From Clostridium saudiense (GTDB taxonomy: Bacteria; Bacillota; Clostridia; Clostridiales; Clostridiaceae), in assembly GCF_000577815.1 (NCBI RefSeq), contig NZ_CBYM010000034.1, positions 1-37,168 on the forward strand: a stretch of 37,168 nt of DNA, read 5' to 3'. Positions 12,282 through 20,489 of the stretch are shown here, one piece after another. The notes under the pieces were generated by a model. The model was not told where the DNA came from, searched no databases, and worked only from the letters and a program-made list of their open reading frames with translations. Position numbers and translations under genes: made by a program. Each line of letters opens with the position of its first letter. Position 1 is the first letter of the stretch.

Positions 12282-13279
12282 AGACTTTAGTACTTGGAGC
12301 TGCCATAGTAGATATTATTATGAAAATACCTAAGCTACCTAAAAGTGGTGAGGATGTTTTATGTACTGAAAGAAAAGTAACTGTAGGTGGATGTGCTTAT
12401 AATGTTGCAAATATCTTGAGAGGATTTAATGTGGATCATGATTTATTTGTGCCAATAGGATCTGGAATGTATGCAGATATAATAAGAAAAACATTAAGTG
12501 AAGATGGGTATGATGTTTTAATAAGTGATTCAGAAATGGACAATGGATATTGTTTATGTTTAGTAGAAGATGATGGCGAAAGGACATTTATTACTGTTAA
12601 GGGCATTGAAGGGCTTCATAAAAAAGAATGGTTTAATAGCTTAAATATGAGTGAATATGAAAATATATATGTAGCTGGCTATCAGCTTTGTGAAGATAAG
12701 GATGACATAATAGCAAATTGGTTAATAGAGCAAAAGGACAAGAATATATTTTTTGCACCAGGTCCAGTTATTAATGATATAGATAAAAATACAATGAAAA
12801 AGATATTTTCAACTAATCCAATATTACATCTTAATGAAAAGGAAGCTTTGGATTTTACTAAAAAGGATAATGTGAATGAGAGCATTTTATATTTATACGA
12901 ATTAACTAAAAATACTGTATTCATAACAGTTGGTGAAAGAGGAACAGTACTTTATGATGGGCAAGAAATTGTTCATATAAAGGGTGAAAGAGTTAATGTT
13001 GTAGATACAATAGGGGCTGGTGATAGTCATATTGGTGCAATTATTTCAGCATATTCTTTAGGGGTATCTAAGGAGGTTTCTTTAGTGGATTCAAGTAAGC
13101 TTCATTCCAAGGATTCAAGAGATATTTTTTTTGATGACTCACAGGTAGGGTGTTTAGAAAATAATGTTGGATATGATTTTGTGTCTGGATGCAAATTAGC
13201 AAATAAGGTAGCTGCAGAAGTAGTGCAAATACAAGGGGCTAAGCTGAGTAAAGAATGTTTTGATAAATTTAAAGTATAA
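12278..13279 (+). CDS. PfkB/ribokinase family carbohydrate or nucleoside kinase
   Basis: This cytosolic kinase phosphorylates a sugar or nucleoside hydroxyl with ATP. It starts KTLVLGAAIVDIIMKIPKLP, has the substrate-side GGCAYNVANILRGFN, and the C-terminal PfkB signature DTIGAGDSHIGA with catalytic Asp249. Most members have a Phe where His251 stands. A hydrophilic stretch around residues 268-300 (SSKLHSKDSRDIFFDD onward) looks inserted before the final helix. The GTG start overlaps the preceding stop codon (GTGA) and has AGGAG 9 bases upstream, so translation is coupled. Between an ADP-ribosylglycohydrolase and a PnuC transporter, plausible substrates are nicotinamide riboside, another nucleoside, or free ribose. 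It would fill the missing kinase step of riboside salvage. The substrate is inferred from context only. Confidence 0.88.
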   Translation: MKTLVLGAAIVDIIMKIPKLPKSGEDVLCTERKVTVGGCAYNVANILRGFNVDHDLFVPIGSGMYADIIRKTLSEDGYDVLISDSEMDNGYCLCLVEDDGERTFITVKGIEGLHKKEWFNSLNMSEYENIYVAGYQLCEDKDDIIANWLIEQKDKNIFFAPGPVINDIDKNTMKKIFSTNPILHLNEKEALDFTKKDNVNESILYLYELTKNTVFITVGERGTVLYDGQEIVHIKGERVNVVDTIGAGDSHIGAIISAYSLGVSKEVSLVDSSKLHSKDSRDIFFDDSQVGCLENNVGYDFVSGCKLANKVAAEVVQIQGAKLSKECFDKFKV

Positions 13280-13296
13280 AGCGGGGGAATATTATT

Positions 13297-14010
13297 ATGG
13301 ATAAAATTAAAAATTATTTCGCAGATTGGACAATGTTTGAAAAGTTATGGCTAATAACAGTATGTACAATTATGACGGTTATTTGGTACTTAAATGGGGA
13401 TGCACCATTTTTATTGGCACTAACTTTAACTGGCAGTCTTAATTTAGTTTTAGGTGCAAAGGGAAAGATAGCAGGATTATATTTTGCAATTATTAATTGT
13501 TTATTATATTCATATCAATGTATGGGAGTAAAGCTTTATGGAGAAGTAATGTATAATATGTTATTTAGTATTCCTGTTAGTGCTATAGCCATATATTTAT
13601 GGAATAAAAATAAGGATGATGATGGGAAAATACGCTTTAAGGTTATGTCTGGTAAGTTAATAGTATTAACTTTTGCTGGTACATTAGTCTGTGTATTCTT
13701 ATATGCTAGAGTATTAAGTTTATTAGGTGGAAATTTGGCATTTATGGATTCTTTAACAACTGTGGTTTCTGTTGTAGCTAGTATTCTTTATTTAATGAGA
13801 TTTTCTGAGCAATGGTTAATGTGGGTTGGGGTAAATGCTTTATCAATAGTAATGTGGATAATGGTATATGCATCTGGTGATAAGAGTGCACTTATTATAA
13901 TAGTTATGAAGCTTACTAATTTATTGAATTCTTTATATGGTTATTATAACTGGAAGAAAATTGCGAAACAAACTACCTACAAGGTACAGAATTTTACGGA
14001 AGCAAGCTAA
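13297..14010 (+). CDS. pnuC: PnuC family nicotinamide riboside (or related vitamin) transporter
   Basis: PnuC proteins are facilitators for nicotinamide riboside; relatives carry thiamine or riboflavin, and import is driven by phosphorylation inside the cell. The 237-residue protein has seven or so hydrophobic segments, with the family hallmarks LGAKGKIAGLYFAIINCLLYSYQ, the internal-repeat region, SEQWLMWVGVNALSIVMWIM and the ending NSLYGYYNWKK. The ATG follows GCGGGGG and lies 17 bases after the kinase gene. Its stop codon is inside the operon's terminator hairpin. Because PnuC-type uptake needs metabolic trapping, the cotranscribed PfkB kinase is the obvious trapping enzyme. The exact vitamin is not proven by sequence; nicotinamide riboside is favoured by the ADP-ribosyl enzyme in the operon. 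Confidence 0.88.
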   Translation: MDKIKNYFADWTMFEKLWLITVCTIMTVIWYLNGDAPFLLALTLTGSLNLVLGAKGKIAGLYFAIINCLLYSYQCMGVKLYGEVMYNMLFSIPVSAIAIYLWNKNKDDDGKIRFKVMSGKLIVLTFAGTLVCVFLYARVLSLLGGNLAFMDSLTTVVSVVASILYLMRFSEQWLMWVGVNALSIVMWIMVYASGDKSALIIIVMKLTNLLNSLYGYYNWKKIAKQTTYKVQNFTEAS

Positions 14011-14028
14011 TGCTTGTTTCTTTTTTTT
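13999..14028 (+). terminator. Terminator of the pnuC operon
   Basis: A 9-bp stem (13999-14007 with 14012-14020, one G-U pair) with loop TAAT is followed by eight T. The pnuC stop codon lies at the loop. Confidence 0.9.
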
Positions 14029-14153
14029 ATTTTGAAGAATATTTTTGCAATGTTAAAATTATGTAAAAATTGTGAAAAAGCTTAAAATGAGCAATATAGT
14101 AGTATAATTGTAAATAATATTCAAAAAACAATGGATTATCAAAGGTGATAAAT

Positions 14154-15393
14154 ATGAGGATGAGTATAAAAGAGATAGAGAAAAATGCACTAAAGATAAA
14201 ATCAAATAAAGTTAGAGAGTTTATTTTTATAATGGTAGTTACAATAGTTTTATTTTATGTACTTAGGGTGTTTAACCGTAATAATAGTGTTGGATATGTA
14301 TATTCTGTAGCTACGTTTATTAGGGTGATTAATACATTAATGGCCATTATATCAATAGTAATTTGTTTAATATTATATAAGAAAACAAATGATCAAATTA
14401 TGTTTACTTAATGAAATTATGAGGATTTTAGATAAAGAAGGAACTTGGAGGGGAGTATTAAAGAGTAATGAAGGCAATTCAATAATTGATTGTTTTATTC
14501 AACTTATTCATTCAGATGAAAATATTGATAAAAATGAAATATTAGTTATTTACGTAGATATAACAGAGAGAATTAAGTTAGAAACAGAGCTTAATTTCCA
14601 TAAAATTAATGATATAAAGAAATCAGAATTTATTTCAGTATTATCTCATGAGTTGAAAACCCCTCTTAATGTTTTTTACTCCACAGTACAGTTGTTAGAA
14701 AAAACAAGGAAAGTTAATGAAGAGAAATTTTCAAAAGTATATGATAAATATAGTAGTTCTTTAAAAGTAAATAGCAAAAGAATGCTAAGGATTATAAATA
14801 ATATAGTAGATACAACGAGAATAGATACTGGAGAATTTAGAGCTGATTTTGGAAATTATGAAATAGTTTCTTTAGTAGAAGATATAGCAATGTCAACAGT
14901 ATCCTTTGCGAAATCTAAAAATATAAGTATTGAATTTGATACAAATGTAGAGGAGCATTATATTAAATATGATCCAAGTATGATTGAAAAAATAGTATTA
15001 AACTTGATATCTAATTCTATTAAATATACTAAATATAGTAAGTATGGTGGAATTATAAAAATAGATATTATTTTAGAGGAGAAATGGATAAAAATATTGT
15101 TTGAAGATAACGGAATAGGTATTCCTTTGGAAATGAAAGATAAAATATTTGATAGATTTTTAAGGCTAGATAATTCTTTGAGAAGATTGAATGAGGGAAG
15201 TGGAATAGGGCTAAGTATAGTAAAATCTATGGTTGAAGTTCATGGTGGTAGTATTTCTGTAAATAGTATATTAAATCAAGGTAGTGTTTTTGAGGTTAAA
15301 TTACCAAATACATTATTAGATAATTCTATAATGAATATATATAAGTTTAATGAAGCTAATACGGAGATTGAGTTATCAGATATATATAATTAG
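14154..15393 (+). pseudogene. Sensor histidine kinase with internal deletion and frame break
   Basis: The first frame (ATG 14154, AAAGGTGA upstream) encodes about 85 residues with two membrane segments and ends at 14411. The second frame, open from about 14389 to 15393, starts abruptly inside a PAS domain (EGTWRGVLKS..., VIYVDITERIKLE). It then gives a complete HisKA domain (VLSHELKTPLN, phospho-His codon at 14647) and an HATPase domain (NLISNSIKYT, DNGIGIP, GSGIGLSIVKSMVEVHGGS). The frames differ, and the second has no ribosome binding site. Compared with the intact relative at 25084, most of the membrane domain and the first part of the PAS region are missing. An 8-base direct repeat AAATTATG (14395-14402 and 14414-14421) flanks the break. 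Both proteins share the C-terminal tail ELSDIYN. It is most likely a decaying gene; a soluble kinase from the second frame is a less likely alternative. Confidence 0.75.
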
Positions 15394-15420
15394 TATTTTT
15401 ACATTAAATGTTCAAAAAAT

Positions 15421-15464
15421 CTTAGTAATAAGAATTCTTAAAAGTTAGAATTCTTATTATTAAG
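15421..15464. terminator. Bidirectional terminator between kinase pseudogene and small membrane protein
   Basis: An 18-bp stem (15421-15438 with 15447-15464, one G-U pair) and 8-base loop lie between convergent genes. It overlaps the stop codon of the minus-strand gene. Confidence 0.8.
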
Positions 15465-15707
15465 ATATTTATCTATATTTAAGGGTGGATCTTCTAATTT
15501 AGCAGCAGCTTCAATTTTATGTCTATAAAATAAAAATATTATTGAAGGTAATGCTGATAAAGCAAATATGAAATATACTAAAATTGATATTTTTTCTTTC
15601 GGATTTAAATAAAGTGACATATATATTGTAAAGAATATCATGAAAATCATAAATAAAGTCCAAAGCCAACTTAAAAATTTTAAAGCCACTAAAAGAAAGT
15701 TCTTCAT
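15438..15707 (-). CDS. Small two-helix membrane protein of unknown function
   Basis: I do not recognise this 89-residue protein. It has two hydrophobic segments (about 7-31, FLSWLWTLFMIFMIFFTIYM, and 42-60, VYFIFALSALPSIIFLFY) and a hydrophilic C-terminal tail rich in Asn and Lys. The ATG has AAGGAG on the complement at 15717-15722, which argues that it is real. A second minus-strand frame over the same bases is a shadow. It stands alone between terminators and has no functional context. Confidence 0.6.
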   Translation of the reverse strand: MKNFLLVALKFLSWLWTLFMIFMIFFTIYMSLYLNPKEKISILVYFIFALSALPSIIFLFYRHKIEAAAKLEDPPLNIDKYLNNKNSNF

Positions 15708-15949
15708 AAAATATCGCTCCTTTATTTGTCACAAGACTTAATTATAATAAAATTATATAACAAATAAAGATAATTTACTATATTTAACAATTAAGGGTAA
15801 ATGTATTATCTGCGAATATTGTAGATTTTTCAACATAGGATATGGAGAATAATTCTAGTATTATTATAATTAATTATGAAAAATAGTTAAAATATATTGC
15901 AAATATTGAAACTAGTCGCAAAAATGGACAACATAGATAATTATTAAAG

Positions 15950-15958
15950 TGATATAAT
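15950..15958 (+). promoter_or_regulatory. Extended -10 promoter of galU
   Basis: TGATATAAT lies about 50 bases upstream of galU without a clear -35. The remaining non-coding stretch 15708-16010 shows nothing else I can name. Confidence 0.5.
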
Positions 15959-16010
15959 TATATATGTTTTTAAGAGAAAATAAAAATTAATATATAAAGG
16001 GATAATAGTG

Positions 16011-16880
16011 ATGGAAAAGAGAATAAGAAAAGCAATAATACCAGCAGCTGGTCTGGGAACTAGATTTTTACCAGCAACAAAAGCACAACCAAAGGAAATG
16101 TTACCAATAGTTGACAAACCTACTTTACAATACATTATAGAAGAATGTGTTGCATCAGGAATAGAAGAAATTCTTATAATAACAGGAAGAAATAAAAAGA
16201 GTATAGAAGATCATTTTGATAGAAGTGTTGAATTAGAAATGGAACTTGAAAAAGCAGGAAAGCAAGAAATGCTTGAAATGGTTAGAGAAATATCTGATAT
16301 GGTAAATATCCATTTCATAAGACAAAAAGAACCAAGAGGATTAGGACATGCTATACTTTGTGCAAAGACCTTTGTAGGAGATGAGCCATTTGCAGTACTT
16401 CTTGGAGATGACGTTGTTTATAATGATAACAAACCATGCTTAAAGCAACTTGTTGATTGTTATGCAGAATACAAAACTTCAGTTTTAGGAGTTCAAACTG
16501 TAGCACCTCAAGATGTAAATAAATATGGAATAGTTGGTGGAATACATATAGAAGATAGAGTATATAAAGTAAAAGACTTAGTAGAAAAGCCAGCAGTAGA
16601 AGAAGCACCTTCTAATGTTGCTATCTTAGGTAGATACATAATTACACCAAAAATATTTGAAATATTAGAAAATACTAAACCAGGTAAGGGGAATGAAATT
16701 CAACTTACTGATGCATTACTTGAACTTATTAAACATGAAGCAATGTATGCATATGATTTTGAAGGAAGAAGATATGATGTTGGGGACAAATTAGGATTCC
16801 TTCAAGCAACTGTAGAATATGCACTTAGAAAAGAAGAATTAAGGGATGGATTTATAGAGTATTTAAAAACTATAATATAA
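16011..16880 (+). CDS. galU: UTP--glucose-1-phosphate uridylyltransferase
   Basis: GalU makes UDP-glucose from UTP and glucose-1-phosphate for glycolipid, teichoic-acid and capsule decoration and for galactose metabolism. The nucleotide-binding start KAIIPAAGLGTRFLPATKAQPKEM is diagnostic, followed by IVDKPTLQYIIEE, LGDDVVYND, VEKPAVEEAPSNVAILGRYI and DVGDKLGFLQATVEYAL. The 289-residue length is normal for GalU. I prefer the ATG at 16011 over the GTG at 16008 because AAAGGGA then has better spacing. The gene is a single transcription unit with its own extended -10 promoter and a strong terminator. An LCP gene follows, and UDP-glucose may feed the polymer it attaches. It could also support galactose use after lactose hydrolysis via the Leloir pathway. 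Confidence 0.96.
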   Translation: MEKRIRKAIIPAAGLGTRFLPATKAQPKEMLPIVDKPTLQYIIEECVASGIEEILIITGRNKKSIEDHFDRSVELEMELEKAGKQEMLEMVREISDMVNIHFIRQKEPRGLGHAILCAKTFVGDEPFAVLLGDDVVYNDNKPCLKQLVDCYAEYKTSVLGVQTVAPQDVNKYGIVGGIHIEDRVYKVKDLVEKPAVEEAPSNVAILGRYIITPKIFEILENTKPGKGNEIQLTDALLELIKHEAMYAYDFEGRRYDVGDKLGFLQATVEYALRKEELRDGFIEYLKTII

Positions 16881-16888
16881 TTTCTTTT

Positions 16889-16923
16889 ATTTCCCTAGAA
16901 GAATTATTTTCTTCTAGGGAAAT
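16889..16923. terminator. Terminator after galU
   Basis: A perfect 15-bp stem (16889-16903 with 16909-16923) with a 5-base loop follows galU by 9 bases, and a short T stretch comes after it. Confidence 0.85.
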
Positions 16924-16937
16924 TTAATTATGATGAA

Positions 16938-17081
16938 ATGACTAAGCATTTAACCATAGAAAATTATGAAGAAGATTTACATAAGAATATGGAAGTAGCA
17001 ATTTCAAACTTGTATATAAGTAATAGATGTAATATTATTGTTTTAGATAAGTTTAAGGATTGTAAATTTAATTTTGTATAA
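16938..17081 (+). other. Possible gene remnant (47 codons), unrecognised
   Basis: A frame reading MTKHLTIENYEEDLHKNMEV... and ending CKFNFV has coding-like composition (mixed charged and hydrophobic residues, an amphipathic helix). The frame stays open upstream into the galU terminator and there is no ribosome binding site. It may be the tail of a lost gene or simply chance. I do not recognise the peptide. Confidence 0.25.
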
Positions 17082-17145
17082 TAATATAAACAAGTAGGTA
17101 TTAATTATTTATAAACTTATAATTAGTTATATAAGGAGTAGAGTA

Positions 17146-18126
17146 ATGAAAAAGAATAAAAGCAAAAAGATTGTATTATGGATATTGGCAATTATTTTAG
17201 TTGTTGTTTTAGGGGCAGTTGGAGGAGCATTTATTTATGCAAATTCATTATTTAATAAGATGGAAAAGGTAGAAATAGATAAAGATAATGTTGGAATTAC
17301 AGAAGAGGTTCAAGAAAAATTATCTGTATATGATGATAAGGTAACAAACATAGCTTTATTTGGGATAGATGCTGGAGAAGATGGTATTGGTAGATCAGAC
17401 TCTATAATGATAGCAACTATAGATACACATAATAAGAAGTTAAAACTAACATCAATAATGAGAGATTCTTATGTAAATATTGATGGACATGGATTAGATA
17501 AGATAAATCATGCTTATGCATTTGGTAAATCTCAATTAGCTATTAAAACTTTAAATGAAAACTTTGATTTAAACATTGAAGATTTTGTTGCAGTAAACTT
17601 TTCATCATTACCTAAAATAATAGACAAAATTGGTGGAATAGAATTAGATATAGATTCAGAAGAATTAAAATATATTAATGGTTATATAAGTGATATAAAT
17701 TCAGTTAATGGAACAAATTCTCCAGGAATAACAACTACTGGACTTCAGCATGTAGATGGTACTCAAGCAATGGGATATTGCAGAATAAGATATACTTCTG
17801 GTGGAGATTATAAGAGAACTGAAAGACATAGAGAAGTCTTAACTAAGATATTTGAAAAGATATTAAGTATGTCACCAACATCTTATCCATCATTATTAAA
17901 TGATTTATTACCAATGGTTAGCACAAGTCTTGATGCAGGTGAAATAATGGATTTAGGTAATAAAGTATTAAGTATAGGAAATACAAGCTTAGAACAAGAA
18001 AGATTCCCAAGAGATGGGTACTGTGAAGGTCAAATGATAAATGGAGTATATTATTTAGTATTTGACAAAGAAGCAACTGTAAATCAGTTACATGATTATA
18101 TTTTTGAAGATAAGAAAACTTGGTAA
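17146..18126 (+). CDS. LytR-CpsA-Psr (LCP) family wall-glycopolymer ligase, copy 2
   Basis: This is a close paralogue of the protein at 2927, and long stretches are identical by eye. It has a basic start MKKNKSKK, one membrane segment (IVLWILAIILVVVLGAVGGAFIY) and the extracellular LCP domain with NIALFGIDAGEDG, GRSDSIM, MRDSYVNIDG, DKINHAYAFGK, IDKIGGI and RIRYTSGGDYKRTERHR. It differs from copy 1 mainly by an extra 14-18 residues rich in Asn, Ser, Gly and Thr (around residues 180-200, NGYISDINSVNGTNSPG), before the Arg-rich motif. The ATG has AAGGAG upstream. At 326 residues it is a minimal LCP protein. Its place after galU and the other copy's place between glmS and glmM suggest two ligases for related or different wall polymers. 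Confidence 0.93.
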   Translation: MKKNKSKKIVLWILAIILVVVLGAVGGAFIYANSLFNKMEKVEIDKDNVGITEEVQEKLSVYDDKVTNIALFGIDAGEDGIGRSDSIMIATIDTHNKKLKLTSIMRDSYVNIDGHGLDKINHAYAFGKSQLAIKTLNENFDLNIEDFVAVNFSSLPKIIDKIGGIELDIDSEELKYINGYISDINSVNGTNSPGITTTGLQHVDGTQAMGYCRIRYTSGGDYKRTERHREVLTKIFEKILSMSPTSYPSLLNDLLPMVSTSLDAGEIMDLGNKVLSIGNTSLEQERFPRDGYCEGQMINGVYYLVFDKEATVNQLHDYIFEDKKTW

Positions 18127-18136
18127 TAATAAATAG

Positions 18137-18179
18137 TGCCCCTGTTGTCAATTTAATATTTAGATTGACAACAGGGGCA
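18137..18179. other. Strong GC-rich hairpin after LCP copy 2
   Basis: A perfect 16-bp inverted repeat (18137-18152 with 18164-18179) containing GCCCCTG/CAGGGGC encloses an 11-base loop. It follows the LCP stop by 10 bases, but the plus strand continues AAAAACAT instead of a T tract. It is therefore either a transcript-end or stabilising hairpin that does not work as a standard intrinsic terminator. The remaining gap 18180-18431 shows nothing else I can name. Confidence 0.6.
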
Positions 18180-18431
18180 AAAACATATATTTCTATTATA
18201 TGGGACTAAATAAATATATTAGTATTGGGATATTATTTAGTTTTATATAAATATAATTTATTGAGTTTAAGTACACCTAATTGGAGAAGCATAACAATAA
18301 TAAAGGGGAATTGATTATTGTTAGTAGGGTGAAGAGGAGTATTTTACTGTTTATAGTTTATTAATGAATAAATTGGTAAGAATAATTGGTATAACTTTAT
18401 AGGTTTATGTTAATTAAAAGGGGGGACAGGT

Positions 18432-19244
18432 ATGAAGAAGAAATTAAGTATAGTATTATGTATATTGTGGATGGGATTTATATTTTATAATTCCAGCCAA
18501 CCAGGAAATCAGTCAAATGAAAAAAGTATTAAGGTACTTAATATGATAAAGGAATTTCAAGATAATGCACTTGATATGATTCGTAAAATAATAAATGGTA
18601 ATAATAGTTCAAGCTTAAATAGATATATAGTTTATAATGAAAGTACAAGAGAAATAATTGTTCCAAATAGTACTGTTAATTGGGGAAAGTGTAATGAAGG
18701 AGAGATAAGTAATATATTTATTAGTTATGATAATAGTGAAAATTATAACAGTATAGAGTTGTGTTGGATAAATTCAGATAATGTGGAAAGCATATCTTCA
18801 AATAGGATAAAAATTAATAAAGTAACTCAAGAATCAAATGATATTTTTAAAAATAGAATGATTAGTATTGATAAAAGTGATATTAAGAATTTGCTTATTA
18901 AAGTAAGAGATAGGATAAAGTCATTTGTGTATGAGCATTTCAATAATTTTAATGTTTTTGTTAGGAAATCTGCTCATGCATTTGAGTTTTTAGTACTTGC
19001 TATACTTTTATTATGGGCAATGGCCTGTCATGAAATTAAAGGAATGAAGGCAGTTATTTTTACATTATTAATAGTTTTATTTTATGCAATGACAGATGAA
19101 TTTCATCAGTTATTTGTACCAGGAAGAGGGGCTAGTATTAATGATGTTATGATTGACTTTATTGGTGGAGTAATAGGAAGTATTTTATATAGTTGTGCTA
19201 GTTGGCTTTGTAATGTTAAAGTAAGTGCTTTTGAAAAAGTCTAA
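18432..19244 (+). CDS. VanZ-like family membrane protein with an extra extracytoplasmic region
   Basis: VanZ proteins are small membrane proteins linked to teicoplanin resistance and, in clostridia, to envelope or spore traits; their biochemical role is unclear. The family core is present: TM1 SIVLCILWMGFIFYNSSQPG, the motif FVRKSAHAFEFLVLAIL (Arg178, His182), the motif MTDEFHQLFVPGRGASINDVMIDFIGG (Asp222) and a last helix. Between TM1 and TM2 there are about 150 residues where most VanZ proteins have a short loop. The extra part (about 60-150) is Asn/Ser-rich with beta-like pattern (EIIVPNSTVNWGKC, NSIELCWINSDNVES) and should lie outside the cell. The ATG has a GGGGGG site. The gene stands alone, with a terminator behind it. 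Confidence 0.85.
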   Translation: MKKKLSIVLCILWMGFIFYNSSQPGNQSNEKSIKVLNMIKEFQDNALDMIRKIINGNNSSSLNRYIVYNESTREIIVPNSTVNWGKCNEGEISNIFISYDNSENYNSIELCWINSDNVESISSNRIKINKVTQESNDIFKNRMISIDKSDIKNLLIKVRDRIKSFVYEHFNNFNVFVRKSAHAFEFLVLAILLLWAMACHEIKGMKAVIFTLLIVLFYAMTDEFHQLFVPGRGASINDVMIDFIGGVIGSILYSCASWLCNVKVSAFEKV

Positions 19245-19260
19245 TTTAGAAAATATGCGT

Positions 19261-19308
19261 GCCTTCAGGTAGGACTTAATATTTAGGTCTTATCTGGAGG
19301 TATTTTTT
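19261..19308 (+). terminator. Terminator after the VanZ-like gene
   Basis: A stem of about 15 bp with several G-U pairs (19261-19275 with 19287-19301) is followed by TTTTTT. Confidence 0.8.
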
Positions 19309-19430
19309 ATGTACAGAAAATATAAAAAATTTCAAGTCGTAAAGATAGTTATATCGATAGGTTTTAAGAGTTATAGATATAGGTTTGACACTATGAAGTG
19401 GGAATTATCATATCTAGATGGTGTTATAAT

Positions 19431-19478
19431 AAAAACGCCTCCCGTGTAAATCTATTTATTAGATGATAACAGGAGGCG
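19431..19478 (-). terminator. Terminator of the mscS-type gene
   Basis: CGCCTCC (19436-19442) pairs with GGAGGCG (19472-19478) and lies beyond the minus-strand stop at 19503. On the minus strand the stem is followed by TTTTT. Confidence 0.7.
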
Positions 19479-19502
19479 AATTTATTATCTTACATAAAAA
19501 TA

Positions 19503-20327
19503 TTATTTAGATAATCCTTCATTTTTTATATGTAAATCCATTTGTGGGTATGGAATACTAATATCTTCATTGTCAAAGGCAACTTTTACAGATTCAAGTA
19601 AGTCAAAATGTACCTTCCAATAATCACTATTATTAACCCAAACTCTTACTACAAAGTTTATAGCACTATCACCATGATTAGAAAGAGCAATAAATGGTTC
19701 TGGTGTTTTTAAGATTAAGTCATGAGCTTCCACTATATTAGATAAAACTCTCTTAACCTTTAATATATCTTGTTCATATCCTACACCAAAAGTTAAATCA
19801 ACTCTTCTTAATTCTTTAGCAGAGTAGTTTACTATACTTCCATTTGCTAAGGTTCCATTTGGTACAAGTATTAATTTATTATCAACACTTACCATATGTG
19901 TATAGAACATACCTATTTTTTCAATAACACCATTATGTCCAGCACCTTCAACATAATCGCCAACGTTGAAAGGTCTTATTAATAAAATTACTAAACCACC
20001 AGCAAAGTTAGATAAACTTCCTTGAAGAGCAAGCCCAATTGCAACCCCAGCAGAAGCAACTAATGCTGCAACACCAGTTGTTTTAATTCCTACATATTCT
20101 AAAACTACTAAGACTACTAGACCTTTTAAGATTACTTCTAAAAATGTATCTAAAAATGATCTAATAGTTACATCTACATTTCTTCTTTCTAGAGCTTTGT
20201 TTAATATGTTAACTATTTTTTTAGCAAGTTTCCAACCAATCCATAGTAAAAATATTCCTATAATTAGCTTTATACCATCAGTAGTTGCCCAGTTAACTAT
20301 TTTTCCTAAAAATTTTTCTAAACTCAT
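19503..20327 (-). CDS. mscS: Small-conductance mechanosensitive channel (MscS family)
   Basis: MscS channels open under membrane tension and let osmolytes escape during osmotic downshock. Two N-terminal hydrophobic segments (IKLIIGIFLLWIGW and FLEVILKGLVVLVVLEYVGI) precede the pore helix, which shows the Gly/Ala pattern of the family: GVAALVASAGVAIGLALQGSLSNFAGGLVILLIRPFNVGDYVE. The beta domain with LVPNGTLANGSIVNYS and the C-terminal alpha/beta vestibule follow. At 274 residues it is a minimal MscS. An AAGGAGG site on the complement (around 20340) fixes the ATG at 20327. A minus-strand TTGTAA-N18-TATAAT (20395-20366) is a plausible promoter. It is a single-gene unit. Confidence 0.95.
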   Translation of the reverse strand: MSLEKFLGKIVNWATTDGIKLIIGIFLLWIGWKLAKKIVNILNKALERRNVDVTIRSFLDTFLEVILKGLVVLVVLEYVGIKTTGVAALVASAGVAIGLALQGSLSNFAGGLVILLIRPFNVGDYVEGAGHNGVIEKIGMFYTHMVSVDNKLILVPNGTLANGSIVNYSAKELRRVDLTFGVGYEQDILKVKRVLSNIVEAHDLILKTPEPFIALSNHGDSAINFVVRVWVNNSDYWKVHFDLLESVKVAFDNEDISIPYPQMDLHIKNEGLSK

Positions 20328-20454
20328 AGTTATAAAGAACCTCCTTTTTTATTATAAGCTATTTTATTATATAGTATTTTTAGTAATTATTACAATGTAA
20401 TTATAAAAAGTGTTTTAATAAGTGATTTTTGTATATATTTAGTAGAATTTGTAA

Positions 20455-20483
20455 TTGTTTAAATATTCTAAAAAAAATATACT
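20455..20483 (+). promoter_or_regulatory. Promoter of candidate small RNA
   Basis: TTGTTT (20455-20460), a 17-base spacer and TATACT (20478-20483) predict a start near 20490. No coding frame with a ribosome binding site follows before the terminator at 20670-20710. Confidence 0.5.
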
Positions 20484-20489
20484 TAAATA

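Noticed and set aside
19309..19449. 46-codon plus-strand frame starting MYRKYKKFQVVK
   Set aside because: Its ATG lies right after the T tract of the preceding terminator, it has no ribosome binding site, and its end is inside the mscS terminator.
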